Shown here: in pieces, positions 16,211 through 24,826 of the stretch
How positions within the stretch are numbered: position 1 is the first letter of the stretch
Layout: each line of letters begins with the position of its first letter
Assembly: GCF_900188445.1 (NCBI RefSeq)
Contig: NZ_FZOR01000056.1
Coordinates: 1-45,037 of the forward strand
Reading direction: 5' to 3'
DNA: 45,037 nucleotides
Origin: Actinomadura meyerae
Lineage (GTDB): Bacteria > Actinomycetota > Actinomycetes > Streptosporangiales > Streptosporangiaceae
The notes under the pieces: model-generated
Databases searched by the model: none
The model's input: the letters and a program-made list of their open reading frames with translations, nothing else
Told to the model about the DNA's origin: nothing
Made by a program: the position numbers and the translations under genes

Positions 16211-16822
16211 TCAGGTGGCGGCAGTCCACACGAAGCCGTCCGGATCGGTGAAGGGCCCCGCCTCGCCGCCGATCAGGATGCGGTGCGATCCGGTGCCGTC
16301 GGGGGCGACGCCCGCGGCCTTGGCCAGGGCGCGGCGCTTGTTGAGCGACAGCTTGATGGGGCTCAACGAGCCGGCGAACTCGACGTACCTGCGGCCGTAG
16401 CTCTTCGTCACGGCGAGGCCGCGGCCGATGTAGAACTGCTTGCTCGCGCCCACGTCCTCGACGCCGAGCTGGAGCACGACGTCGTCGATCTTCCGGTCGG
16501 CCGGGCCGGTGTCCTTCTTGGACGAGGACGCGACCGTCCAGATCGTGCCGTCCGGGGCCTGCACGACGCCGCCGTACCCCCACAGCGACTTCGCGGCCGG
16601 TTTCACCGCCGTGGCGCCCGCGTCGACGGCGGCGCCGATCAGCGCGTCGACGTCGGCCGGCTGGGACGCGATGAGCGACATCGTGAACCCGCGGAAGCCG
16701 GTCGTCGCCGCGTCCGACGCCTGCACGCGGACCAGCGGGCCCAGATCGAAGGCGGCGGTGTAGAAGCGTTCGGCGGCCGTGGGATCGGCCACTTCAAGGG
16801 TGACGTACTCGACGGAAGCCAT
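16211..16822 (-). CDS. VOC-family (glyoxalase-like) protein
   Basis: The protein has 203 residues with two betaalphabeta-betabetabeta modules (EYVTLEVADPTAAERFY at the start, IDDVVLQLGVEDVGASKQFY in the second half). This is the vicinal-oxygen-chelate fold used by glyoxalases, dioxygenases and resistance proteins. Substrate is unknown. ATG 16822 is chosen. GTG 16831 would add three residues. It overlies the breakpoint of the LysR stub. Confidence 0.8.
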   Translation of the reverse strand: MASVEYVTLEVADPTAAERFYTAAFDLGPLVRVQASDAATTGFRGFTMSLIASQPADVDALIGAAVDAGATAVKPAAKSLWGYGGVVQAPDGTIWTVASSSKKDTGPADRKIDDVVLQLGVEDVGASKQFYIGRGLAVTKSYGRRYVEFAGSLSPIKLSLNKRRALAKAAGVAPDGTGSHRILIGGEAGPFTDPDGFVWTAAT

Positions 16823-16882
16823 GGTGCCCACGCTAGGTGGCGGCGACGCGTCGCGGCTTCTCGATTCCTGACCGGGTGACGT

Positions 16883-17503
16883 TCAGCGGACGCCGCGCGG
16901 GCGGAACTGGATGCTGATGCGGGGGCCGGTCACGCGCGCGCTCTTCGGGATGGCGTGCTCCCACGTCCGCTGGCAGCTCCCACCCATCACGATGAGGTCG
17001 CCGTGGCCCAGCTCATGGCGGATCGACTGGCCGCCGCCACCGCGCGGCCGGAGCAGCAGGCTGCGCGGCGTCCCGACCGACAGGATCGCCACCATCGTGT
17101 CGTGGGTCGAGCCGCGGCCGATGGTGTCGCCGTGCCACGCCACACTGTCGCGGCCGTCCCGGTAGAGGCAGAGCCCGGCGGTGCGGAACGGCTCGCCCAG
17201 TTCGCCGGCGTAGTGCTCGTCGAGCGCCGCCTTCGCCTCGTCCAGGACGGGGTCGGGCAGCGGCGCGCCCTCGTCGTAGAAGGCCAGCAGGCGCGGGACG
17301 TCCACGACGCGCTCGTACATGCGCCGCCTCTCCGCACGCCACGGGACGGACGTGAGGAGCCGCTCGAACAGGGCGTCCGCGCCGGGGATCCAGCCCGGGA
17401 GGACGTCCACCCAGGCGCCGCGGGACAGGTGCGTCCGCCGCGCCGACGCCAGCGGGCGCGGGCCGCTCTCGTCGGTGTCGTCCAGCAGCGAACCTTGGAA
17501 CAT
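16883..17503 (-). CDS. alkB: AlkB-like alpha-ketoglutarate-dependent dioxygenase
   Basis: The protein has 206 residues. It repairs N1-methyladenine and N3-methylcytosine by oxidative demethylation. The iron ligands H-x-D (WHGDTIG) and the distal H (WEHAIPK) are visible, as is the 2-oxoglutarate and substrate-binding arginine pair in RISIQFR. LGHGDLIVMGG is the family strand before the distal His. ATG 17503 gives the usual MFQGSLLDD-type start. An ATG about 30 bp upstream is possible. Divergent from the MFS gene across 87 bp. Confidence 0.87.
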   Translation of the reverse strand: MFQGSLLDDTDESGPRPLASARRTHLSRGAWVDVLPGWIPGADALFERLLTSVPWRAERRRMYERVVDVPRLLAFYDEGAPLPDPVLDEAKAALDEHYAGELGEPFRTAGLCLYRDGRDSVAWHGDTIGRGSTHDTMVAILSVGTPRSLLLRPRGGGGQSIRHELGHGDLIVMGGSCQRTWEHAIPKSARVTGPRISIQFRPRGVR

Positions 17504-17590
17504 GTCGCCACTGTACCCGTTTCGGTCAAACATGTGTTCGATCAAGATCGGGTGACGTGTTCTGTCGGTGGCGGACCGTAGCCTCCCCCT

Positions 17591-18775
17591 GTGATGCTCG
17601 TGATGCGAGATCTCCCGCGGGCGGTGAAGGCGCTCATCGGCGTCCGGCTGATCAACCAGCTCGGCGCCTACGTGATGTCGTTCCTCGCCGTGCTGGCCGG
17701 CCCTCGCCTCGCGGCGGCGGCGCTGGCGGTCTTCGGGCTGGCGGCGCTGGCCTCGCGCTGGATCGGCGGCCTCCTGCTCGACAGGTTCGCGCCGCGCACC
17801 CTCATCGTCTTCGGCCTGGCCTCGACGGGGGCGGGCCTGCTGCTCCTCGCCGCCGCGCGCGGTTCCGGCGAGTTCCTGGCGGCGGTCGCGCTGGTCGGCC
17901 TGGCGTTCGAGATCTACGAGCCCGCGACCCAGGAGTCGCTGGCCCGGGTCGGCGGGCGGCGCAGCGACCTGTACGGGCTGCTCGGCACGCTGGCGGTGGC
18001 GGTGGGGGCGATCGGCGGCCTGCTCGCCGCCGTGCTGCTGCCGCTGGGGCCGCGCTGGCTGGCGGTCGTGGACGGGCTGACATGCCTGCTCGCGGCGGGC
18101 GTGGCGGCGCTCTTCCTGGCGCGCGATCCGCCGGTGCGGAGGGTGGAGCGGAGCGTCCGGTGGCGGCCGCCCCGGCGGCTGTTCCGGCTGACCGCCGCGG
18201 GCACCGCGTTCGGATGCGGCTACCTGGCCGTGCTGATGTTCATGCCGCTCGTCCTGCTTCAGCGCGGTGCGCCGCCGTGGCTGCCCGGCCTGACCCTGAC
18301 CGGCGCCGCCTTGCTCGCGCCCCTGACGGGGTTCCTCGGGCGACGCCGGTTGAACGCCTACCAGCACGAGCACGTCCTCGCGATTGGGTGCGCGGCGCTC
18401 GGCGTCCTCGCGGTCGTGCTCGCCGCCGGGAGGTCCGTGCCGCTCACGGTGGCGGCTTATCTGGCGTGGGCGGTCACCGATAGCGTCCTGCAGGGACGCT
18501 GGCAGGCGCTGATCGCCGACATCGCGCCCGAGCCGGAACGGCCGCGCTGGTTCGCGTTCTTCGGCTCGTCGTGGGGTGTGGCGCAACCGGCCGTCCCGGG
18601 CCTGGTGGCGCTGGCGGGCGCGGCGATGCCGGTCGGCGCGGTCGCGTTCCTGCTCACCCCCGTCCTCCTGCACCGCCCCGGCCGCCGCCGCCCGGTCGAC
18701 CCGGGCGCCGCCGGGACGGGTGCTGTGGGGGCGGTGCGAAGGCACGAAACGGGGGGCGGGGTCAGAAGTCCTTGA
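17591..18775 (+). CDS. MFS transporter
   Basis: The protein has 394 residues and about 12 helices. The loop after helix 2 reads RWIGGLLLDRFAPRTL, matching the MFS motif A region (GxLaDRxGrrxxl). Its relatives are drug or metabolite exporters, but the substrate cannot be deduced. GTG 17591, ATG 17594 and ATG 17603 are possible starts, and none has a strong ribosome site. The 3' end overlaps the convergent XRE gene by 14 bp. The last 40 residues are Pro/Gly/Arg-rich and non-membrane. Confidence 0.8.
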   Translation: MMLVMRDLPRAVKALIGVRLINQLGAYVMSFLAVLAGPRLAAAALAVFGLAALASRWIGGLLLDRFAPRTLIVFGLASTGAGLLLLAAARGSGEFLAAVALVGLAFEIYEPATQESLARVGGRRSDLYGLLGTLAVAVGAIGGLLAAVLLPLGPRWLAVVDGLTCLLAAGVAALFLARDPPVRRVERSVRWRPPRRLFRLTAAGTAFGCGYLAVLMFMPLVLLQRGAPPWLPGLTLTGAALLAPLTGFLGRRRLNAYQHEHVLAIGCAALGVLAVVLAAGRSVPLTVAAYLAWAVTDSVLQGRWQALIADIAPEPERPRWFAFFGSSWGVAQPAVPGLVALAGAAMPVGAVAFLLTPVLLHRPGRRRPVDPGAAGTGAVGAVRRHETGGGVRSP

Positions 18776-19628
18776 GGAGGTCTTCGAGGAAGGTGGTGGT
18801 GCGGGCCGGGCGGGCGGCGCGGATCGCCAGCAGGTCCATGATCTTCTGGTAGCGGGCGGCCTCGTCGCCTTCGGGGTAGCGGGCGCCGGTCAGCTGCTCC
18901 AGGTAGACGACGTCGTCCAGGTCGTGCTCGGCGAACCGGACGATCGTGACCGGCCCGCCCAGGGCGACGTGCCCGCCGGCGGAGAACGGCAGTACCTGCA
19001 GCCGCACGTTGGGCAGGGACTCCGACACGGTGATCAGGTGCTCGATCTGGGTGCGCATGGTGTCCGGCCCGCCGATGGGCCTGCGCAGCGCGGCCTCGTC
19101 GAGGATCGCCCACAGCCGCGCCGCGCCGACCGGGCGGCGCAGGATCTCCTGCCGGGTCATCCGCACGGTGAGCCGCCGTTCGAGACTGTCGTAGGGGGAG
19201 TCGTAGTGTTCGAGCCCGATGACGGCGCGCGCGTAGTCCCGCGTCTGTAAGAGGCCGGGGATGTACTGCACCTCGTAGGTGCGGATCGTCGCGGCCGACT
19301 GCTCCAGCCCGAGGTACTGCTCGAACCAGCTCGGTATGACGTCGCCGTAGCTCTGCCACCAGCCGGGCTTCTTCGCCTGCCGGACGAGGTCGATGAAGCC
19401 GGCGCGCTCGTCCTCGTCGTGGACGCCGTACAGGTCGAGCAGTTCGAGGACGTCCCGGACCTTGAAGCCGTGCCGTCCGAGTTCGAGCCGGCTCATCTTG
19501 GACGCCGACGAGCCGATCGCGTAGCCCGCTTCGGCCCGTCCGATGCCCTTGTCCTGGCGCATCCGCCGGAGCCGTGCCCCGATCTGCATGCGCAGCGCGG
19601 TCGGGCCTGCCCGCCGATTGTCCAGCAC
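18762..19628 (-). CDS. XRE regulator with DUF5753 domain
   Basis: The protein has 288 residues. The HTH (about 15-65, IGARLRRMRQDKGIGRAEAG) and DUF5753 domain (about 95-275, with the family run VQYIPGLLQTRDYARAVI) are complete. GTG 19628 follows GGAGAT. No DUF397 gene lies downstream, because the MFS gene converges there. It is therefore a solo member of the family. Confidence 0.85.
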   Translation of the reverse strand: MLDNRRAGPTALRMQIGARLRRMRQDKGIGRAEAGYAIGSSASKMSRLELGRHGFKVRDVLELLDLYGVHDEDERAGFIDLVRQAKKPGWWQSYGDVIPSWFEQYLGLEQSAATIRTYEVQYIPGLLQTRDYARAVIGLEHYDSPYDSLERRLTVRMTRQEILRRPVGAARLWAILDEAALRRPIGGPDTMRTQIEHLITVSESLPNVRLQVLPFSAGGHVALGGPVTIVRFAEHDLDDVVYLEQLTGARYPEGDEAARYQKIMDLLAIRAARPARTTTFLEDLLKDF

Positions 19629-19770
19629 AAGATCTCCAGGGGTCTCGTACGTCGTGACAACTCTCGGAGGCTCTCACAGGCGCCCGCGGGCGTGCAGGAG
19701 ACCTGCGGACAGAGGTATGTAACTCAGGGCCCGGATGGCCTGGGCATACAGGACCATTTCCGGTGCAACT

Positions 19771-20808
19771 TCATCGCGCGGGAACCAGCAGGTCCAGGTC
19801 GCCGCGCGGGACCCGCGCCCGTTCGGCGACGCCGTCGCGGTCGGTCCCGGCCTGCCCGACGATCTCGATCGCGCGGGTCAGCATCGTCGGCTGCTCCAGC
19901 GGGCGCGCCGGGCCGGGCTCGTGCCGCCGCCAGCCCCGGGAGCTCATCGCGCTCATGGCGTTCCGGTACGCGGTCTCCTGCATGACGCCGAGCGTGCGGG
20001 CGCGGTAGAGGAGTGCCGCGATGCTGACGCCCCATGTGGCCTTGAGGCGGCCGAGGCGCTCCCAGTCGGCGGTGCCGGGCAGTTCGCGCGCGATGTCCTG
20101 CTCGGGCATGAGGAACTCGGCGGCGAACCGGTGCGCCTGGTCCTCGACGACCTTCTCACCGGGTTCGGCGTCGGCGTGCATCACCAGGTGCCCCAGCTCG
20201 TGCGCGGCGTCGAACCGGTTGCGCCAGTAGTCGCCCTTGGCGGGGTTGAAGAACACCATCGGCCTCGGATGCACGCCCACACTGAACGCGTCGACGCGTT
20301 CCGCCGCCCGCGGCAGCACGAGGACGATCACGCCGTGCTTCTCCAGGAGCCGGACGACGTGCGGCACCGGCCCGGGCTGCTCGTGCAGGGCCTTGCGGGT
20401 CAGCCGCGCGGCCTCGACGGGGCCGGGCCCGGCGATCTCGTCCGGCGACACCGGGTATTCGGGCAGGTCCACTTCGGGGAAGTCGACGAGGTCTTCGAGG
20501 GCGGCGACGACGTCCGTCGCGATGCGCCCGTAGGCGAGGGCCTGGTCGCGCTCGATCTGGCTGGTCGACCGGAGCGACCGGAAGTGCGCGCCGTCGAGGG
20601 AGACGGGGCTGCGGCCGCCGTGGAAGAACGCGACGGGGACGCCGAGGGCGATGGCGAGCCGTTTCAGCGTCATCTCGTCCGGCCGCTGGACGCCCGCCTC
20701 GTACCGCCCGATCGCTTTCGGCGTGGTGCCGACGGCGTCCGCGAGCTGGTTCTTGCGCAGTCCCCTGAGCCGCCGGGCCAGCGTCAGCCGCTCGCAGTCG
20801 AACAGCAC
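19771..20808 (-). CDS. XRE-ImmA/IrrE metallopeptidase fusion
   Basis: The protein has 345 residues. An N-terminal HTH (about 8-60, ARRLRGLRKNQLADAVGTTP) is fused to an M78 peptidase domain with zinc motif HELGH at 203-207 and a second acidic region around 220-235. ImmA/IrrE peptidases cleave partner repressors, as in ICEBs1 ImmA-ImmR and Deinococcus IrrE-DdrO. The fused form often acts as an antitoxin or regulator for its neighbour. GTG 20808 lies 16 bp after the stop of the upstream gene, so the two are an operon. Confidence 0.88.
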   Translation of the reverse strand: MLFDCERLTLARRLRGLRKNQLADAVGTTPKAIGRYEAGVQRPDEMTLKRLAIALGVPVAFFHGGRSPVSLDGAHFRSLRSTSQIERDQALAYGRIATDVVAALEDLVDFPEVDLPEYPVSPDEIAGPGPVEAARLTRKALHEQPGPVPHVVRLLEKHGVIVLVLPRAAERVDAFSVGVHPRPMVFFNPAKGDYWRNRFDAAHELGHLVMHADAEPGEKVVEDQAHRFAAEFLMPEQDIARELPGTADWERLGRLKATWGVSIAALLYRARTLGVMQETAYRNAMSAMSSRGWRRHEPGPARPLEQPTMLTRAIEIVGQAGTDRDGVAERARVPRGDLDLLVPAR

Positions 20809-20824
20809 CCTGCGCCACCCTTTG

Positions 20825-21481
20825 CTAAGCCGTCTTCGTCTCCCCGCGAAGCCGCATGGGGACGTCTTCCTGGTCGTCCCGATCGTCCCAGAGCGGCAAT
20901 GTTCGCTCGACGAGCTTACGACGTGGATCGGGCCCGAGGGTGTCGTCCACCTGCTTCAGCCAGTGCCATGCTGTGCCGCCGTCCGCGTTCCACCTGGGGC
21001 GGCCCAGGAAGAGCTCCATTTCGAGGGGCTCTTCACTGGCGCTGTGCGCGAGTACCAATGTCACGACGCCGGGCGTGTCGTGCGCGTCCAGCCCGAGCGG
21101 CAGCGCCAGCTGGGGGTCTTCGAGGTAGCTCTGCCGCGCGACGGCCTGCTTGGTGGGGCTGGCGCGGTCCCACCGGATGGCCCGGACGTTTCCGAACTCG
21201 TGCCGCTTGAGCAGGACGCGGTAGCGGCCGTACCGCCATCCGGGCGAGCCGTTGAGGGCGTCCCGGACGACGTGCTTCGCCAGCTCGCCGCGTCCGAAGA
21301 CGTCGTCGAGGGCACTCGCCAGTGTTTCGAAGGCGCCGACGCCGTACGTCCGCTCCTTGAAGCCCGCCGCCCGGCTCAGCGCGTTGAAGAGTGCAACGGT
21401 CGCGTCACGGTGGGCCTCCCGCACCGCATGCAGGAAGCCCACGGCCAGAAGGTCGTCCCAAGCATCCCGGTCTTCAGCCAC
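20825..21481 (-). CDS. unknown partner of the XRE-ImmA gene
   Basis: The protein has 218 residues, is soluble, and its family is not recognised. The N-terminal half is helical (DDLLAVGFLHAVREAHRDAT). The middle is rich in aromatic and basic residues (WRYGRYRVLLKRHEFGNVRA). It starts with GTG at 21481 and lies directly upstream of the XRE-ImmA gene. That arrangement suggests a toxin, stress effector or cleaved substrate, but no catalytic motif is evident. Confidence 0.6.
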   Translation of the reverse strand: MAEDRDAWDDLLAVGFLHAVREAHRDATVALFNALSRAAGFKERTYGVGAFETLASALDDVFGRGELAKHVVRDALNGSPGWRYGRYRVLLKRHEFGNVRAIRWDRASPTKQAVARQSYLEDPQLALPLGLDAHDTPGVVTLVLAHSASEEPLEMELFLGRPRWNADGGTAWHWLKQVDDTLGPDPRRKLVERTLPLWDDRDDQEDVPMRLRGETKTA

Positions 21482-21530
21482 CCGTCCACTGTAAATAGAG
21501 GTACTGACACTCGTGAGGCGTCGGACGTCC

Positions 21531-22109
21531 CTATTGGCGTCTCACCGGCCGGTAAGTGGCGAACAGCCGCACCTGCCGAAGCCGTGGCTCGGGGCCGTTG
21601 CGCCCTTCCCGCACCCACAAGGCGTGGACGGTCAGCAGTACGAGTTGCCGGGCCCCGTAGAAGAACAAGGCGGCGAGCGGCAGTTCACCGAGCAGCGCGG
21701 TGGCGAGGCTCAGGGGGAACTCGTCCGAACCCCAGGAGAGCCAGACGTCGAACCAGGCGTCGCATACGAGGAGCGTCCCGCTGACGATCTGCCCGAAGAT
21801 GGCGATCTGGAGCCGCTTCCAGAGGGCGTATGCGGTGCCCGCGATCGCGAGGGTGAGCCCGGCGTCGAAGCCGATCCAGGCGACCGCCCACCGCTCGGCC
21901 GTGAAGTGCTGGGGGAGCGTGAAGGCCAGGACGACCGTCCAGGGGATGAGCCAGGCGCAGCAGGCCACGAGCAGTACCAGTGCGAAGGCGCGGTGCCGCC
22001 GGTTCCGGGGCTCGTCCAGGGGGTCGAGGTCTTCCGCCGCGATGAGTGCCCGCAGCAGTTCGGTGCGCTGCTCGGCGGAAAGCCCCTGCACCTGCTCAGG
22101 CGTCAACAC
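21531..22109 (-). CDS. four-TM membrane protein, unknown
   Basis: The protein has 192 residues. A short cytoplasmic N-terminus (LTPEQVQGLSAEQRTELLRA) precedes four hydrophobic helices at about 45-65, 78-98, 105-125 and 135-160. No function is recognised. GTG 22109 is preferred because GGAGGGAGG lies nine bases upstream. An in-frame codon at 22154 would add 15 basic residues. Confidence 0.65.
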   Translation of the reverse strand: MLTPEQVQGLSAEQRTELLRALIAAEDLDPLDEPRNRRHRAFALVLLVACCAWLIPWTVVLAFTLPQHFTAERWAVAWIGFDAGLTLAIAGTAYALWKRLQIAIFGQIVSGTLLVCDAWFDVWLSWGSDEFPLSLATALLGELPLAALFFYGARQLVLLTVHALWVREGRNGPEPRLRQVRLFATYRPVRRQ

Positions 22110-22268
22110 CGCACCCAGCCTCCCTCCGCGCCGGCGTCCAGCGAGAGCAAACACCCCCGCACGTGCCCGACGCTAGAGGGGGCGCCTACCCGCCGGCCTC
22201 AGGGAGTTCCTTCAACGCCGATGGCTCGCGGGCGCGACCCGACCGGTTGCCTGCGACCTGCACGTTCG

Positions 22269-22370
22269 TCACGTCCGCTGCCACTCGGGGAGGTTCGCGG
22301 GATCGACCACGTAGGCGAACACGACGTCGGCCGGCCGTCCGATCTCGATGCTGTTCACGAAGGCGGACAT
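22269..22370 (-). pseudogene. SRPBCC (START-like) gene stub
   Basis: The frame encodes 33 residues, FVNSIEIGRPADVVFAYVVD followed by PANLPEWQRT, the exact N-terminus of polyketide-cyclase/START-like proteins that normally run about 140-160 residues, then a stop. A good GGGAGGAG ribosome site (22373-22380) precedes the ATG, so it may still be translated. About 110 codons are missing. It diverges from the SigJ-like sigma gene, and such sigma/SRPBCC neighbours are common. Confidence 0.75.
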
Positions 22371-22386
22371 CTCTCCTCCCGAAGCC

Positions 22387-22412
22387 GTCACATCCGTCCT
22401 GCCCGCTTCGTC
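22387..22412 (+). promoter_or_regulatory. predicted SigJ/ECF41 autoregulatory promoter
   Basis: GTCACA (22387-22392), 16 bases, then CGTC (22409-22412). This is the arrangement known for ECF41/SigJ sigma factors (TGTCACA-N16-CGTC). It points at the sigma gene that starts about 36 bp downstream, which indicates autoregulation. Confidence 0.7.
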
Positions 22413-22447
22413 GTATCTATGACGGACGCCAGGGGAAGGACGTGACG

Positions 22448-23308
22448 GTGGACGACGAGCAGCTCGCGGAACGGTTCGAGGCGAACCGGCCCCGCCTGGC
22501 GGCACTCGCGTACCGGATGCTCGGCTCGTCGACCGAGGCGAACGACGCCGTCCAGGACGCGTGGCTGCGCCTGAGCAAGGCCGACTCCGAGCGCATCGAG
22601 AACCTCAACGGCTGGCTGACGACGATCGTCGCCCACATCTGCGTCGACATGCTGCGCGCGCGCCGGGCCCGCCAGGAGGCACCGTTCGACGAGCGCCTCC
22701 CCGAACCGGTGATCACGCAGGAGGGCACCGACCCCGAAGAGGAGGCACTCCTCGCCGACGCGGTGGGGGTCGCCATGCTCGTCGTCCTCGACACCCTGTC
22801 GCCCGCCGAGCGCCTGGCCTTCGTCCTGCACGACATGTTCCAGATGCCGTTCGACGAGATCGCCCGCATCCTCGACCGCACCCCGACCGCGGCCCGCCAG
22901 CTCGCCAGCCGGGCCCGGCGCCGCGTGCGCTCGGCCCCCGTCCCGGACCCCGACATGACCCGCCAGCGCGCCGTCGTGGACGCGTTCCTGACGGCGTCCA
23001 AGAACGGCGACCTGGAGGCCCTGGTCGCGACCCTCGCGCCGGACATCGTCCTGCACACGGAGGTGGACGGCGAGTTCATCCATCTGCGCGGCGCGAGGAC
23101 GATCGCCCAGCGCGCGATCGCCTTCTCCTTCCGCGCCGAGTTCGCCCGCCCAGCCCTGATCAACGGCACCGCGGGCCTTGTGGTCGCCACCGAAGACGAA
23201 CCCATCGCCGTCATGGCCTTCACGGTCGTCAACGACAAGATCGCCGAACTCGACATCTACGCCGACCCGGACCGCCTGTCCCGGCTGGACCCAGCCGTCT
23301 TCAACTAG
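22448..23308 (+). CDS. sigJ: SigJ-like ECF41 sigma factor with SnoaL-like domain
   Basis: The protein has 286 residues. Sigma region 2 (about 5-70, LAALAYRMLGSSTEANDAVQ) and region 4 (about 105-160, LSPAERLAFVLHDMFQMPF) are followed by a SnoaL/NTF2-like domain (about 170-280). That domain controls activity in cis in this family, which lacks a conventional anti-sigma factor. The C-terminal IYADPDRLSRLD corresponds to the conserved NPDKL-type motif. GTG 22448 is eight bases from GGAAGG. GTG 22442 is also possible. The ECF41-type promoter immediately upstream supports the assignment. Confidence 0.85.
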   Translation: MDDEQLAERFEANRPRLAALAYRMLGSSTEANDAVQDAWLRLSKADSERIENLNGWLTTIVAHICVDMLRARRARQEAPFDERLPEPVITQEGTDPEEEALLADAVGVAMLVVLDTLSPAERLAFVLHDMFQMPFDEIARILDRTPTAARQLASRARRRVRSAPVPDPDMTRQRAVVDAFLTASKNGDLEALVATLAPDIVLHTEVDGEFIHLRGARTIAQRAIAFSFRAEFARPALINGTAGLVVATEDEPIAVMAFTVVNDKIAELDIYADPDRLSRLDPAVFN

Positions 23309-23312
23309 CCCG

Positions 23313-23687
23313 CTACCAGGTGCTCGGGAACATCTGGTGCTTGAGGATGGCGTCGATCTGCTCGGCCGCCGCCTTCGCGTCTCCGCACGGCCACAGGTAG
23401 CCCTGTCTCCCGCGCAGGGTCTCGTAGTAGCCCCACGTCCCGCCCGGGGTGGCCCGGACGGAGACCACGATGCCTATCTCCTTAGCGAACCCGGCGTGCA
23501 CCCACAGCAAGGGGAGCGGTGTCGGGAACTCCTCGGGACGGTAGAACTTGGTGAAGCGCCACCCCTGGGGCTGGAGGGCCTCGGCCAGTGCGTCCAGGTG
23601 CTGGACGGCCGTCCGCTTGCCCAGCCGGGTGCGCAGGCGGAGTACCTGTCGTTCAATCTGGACGATCAGAGAGCGCACTTGGCCCAT
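23313..23687 (-). CDS. conserved small protein, unknown
   Basis: The protein has 124 residues and is soluble. An N-terminal coiled stretch (VRSLIVQIERQVLRLRTRLG) leads to a mixed domain with WGYYETLRGRQGYLWPCGDA. No family is recognised. GAAGGAGGGAAGG precedes the ATG. The gene overlaps the end of the ATPase gene by 22 bp, so it is the last cistron of that operon and probably works with it. It converges on the sigma gene with 4 bp between. Confidence 0.65.
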   Translation of the reverse strand: MGQVRSLIVQIERQVLRLRTRLGKRTAVQHLDALAEALQPQGWRFTKFYRPEEFPTPLPLLWVHAGFAKEIGIVVSVRATPGGTWGYYETLRGRQGYLWPCGDAKAAAEQIDAILKHQMFPSTW

Positions 23688-24082
23688 GTGACCTTCCCTC
23701 CTTCGGCCAGCGGATCAGTGCCCCACTCGTCCGCGAGCGCGGCGACCAGGAGCAGGCCGCGTCCACCGATCGCGGAGTCACTTTCCGGCTGGACGCAAGG
23801 CTTCCCGTCGCCGCAGTCCTCGACCTGGACGATCGGCAGCCCGTCCGCCGCGTCCCGCACCACGCGGATGGCGATCGGCGGCACCCCGTGCAGGAGCGCG
23901 TTCGTGACCAGCTCGGACACGATGAGCTGCGCGGTGTAGGCGTCCTCGAAGCCCCGATCCCGGAACCACTCACCGACGAACCGCCGCGCCGCCGCAGGTG
24001 CCTGCTCATCCGCACTCCAGACGAGCAACTCCAGGTCGCCCACCTGGACGATCGTCTCGTCGTCCTCGATGTGGCCGCTCAA
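23666..24082 (-). CDS. anti-sigma-type ATP-binding protein (RsbW-like HATPase)
   Basis: The protein has 138 residues with a GHKL kinase fold: N box in SELVTNALLHG, G1 in VEDCGDGKP and G2 in GGRGLLLVAALADEWG. Proteins like this in actinomycetes bind sigma or anti-sigma-antagonist partners and may be serine kinases. The likely start is TTG 24082, nine bases after GGAAGG. Its TTG overlaps the TGA of the preceding gene (TTGA). No anti-sigma antagonist (STAS) gene is nearby. Confidence 0.82.
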   Translation of the reverse strand: MSGHIEDDETIVQVGDLELLVWSADEQAPAAARRFVGEWFRDRGFEDAYTAQLIVSELVTNALLHGVPPIAIRVVRDAADGLPIVQVEDCGDGKPCVQPESDSAIGGRGLLLVAALADEWGTDPLAEGGKVTWAKCAL

Positions 24083-24456
24083 CGCACACCACCTTCCGTT
24101 CCCGATATGGCGCCGGACGCGTCCAGCCATCCGAGACCGTGACGGCCTCGGCGCGGCGACCGGATGCGACGGCGAAAACGCTGATGACGGCCCGGCCTCA
24201 CCTGCCCCGCGCTCCGCGACTCCCCACAAGGGCGGACGTGCTGGGACGGGCGGCTCGCGGTACCCAGTACCGCCACGACCGCGCTGGCCAGACCGGCCGG
24301 GGTGGCGGCCTCGACGAGACGGCCTTCGACCAGCGCCCACCACCGCCGCGTGTGGAACCCGAACCACGCCACGACGCCGTAGCGGCACTCAAGCTCCCGG
24401 ATCTCGGCGCGGACGATCGGCCCGGTGTCGATGGGGACGGTCTCGTCGGACGGCAT
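24079..24456 (-). CDS. conserved small protein upstream of the ATPase
   Basis: The protein has 125 residues. The first 65 (VRAEIRELECRYGVVAWFGF followed by HTRRWWALVEGRLVEA) look like a compact conserved domain that I recall only as hypothetical in actinomycetes. The last 50 residues are Arg-rich and possibly disordered. ATG 24456 is chosen. A longer frame to 24828 runs through the divergent promoter region. It is the first gene of a three-gene operon with translational coupling to the ATPase. Confidence 0.6.
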   Translation of the reverse strand: MPSDETVPIDTGPIVRAEIRELECRYGVVAWFGFHTRRWWALVEGRLVEAATPAGLASAVVAVLGTASRPSQHVRPCGESRSAGQVRPGRHQRFRRRIRSPRRGRHGLGWLDASGAISGTEGGVR

Positions 24457-24826
24457 GATCACGCCTCCGCTCGTGGCAGGGATGGCTGCCCAGGCGATGG
24501 CGATGAGCCCGACGCCGCACGCGTGACTCTGAAAGTGGCCGACGCCCCTGAAGCGCCACGCCGCATTTACCGCCATTCGGCGATAATCGGACGTAAGGCG
24601 CAATGGACGGATCTGCGACTCCGCGGGTCCGCTTTGATCGAAACGAGCTGTCGAAACAGTGCGGGCCGTCCATGCCGCAACCATGGACATAAGCGGACAA
24701 TCGAATGCGACGATCAAGCTAACCTCCTCCTTCCTGGGACTTTGCTTGGCGTTTCCGCTTCCCAAGAATGAGGCGATGTGTTTAGTCTCGGCTTTACTTC
24801 CGAGAACGCAAAACACTGGAGGGGAC
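24457..24826. other. 370-bp divergent promoter region
   Basis: No gene is seen. The region lies between the minus-strand ATPase operon and the plus-strand XRE/DUF397 pair. It has small palindromes (CGCCATTCGGCG near 24571) and is AT-richer near 24640-24800. GGAGGGG (24818-24824) is the ribosome site of the XRE gene. Confidence 0.5.

Noticed and set aside
16883..18745. 620-codon reading of the AlkB frame
   Set aside because: The extension lies antisense to the MFS gene and is Arg/Gln/Pro-rich. The AlkB family start fits ATG 17503.
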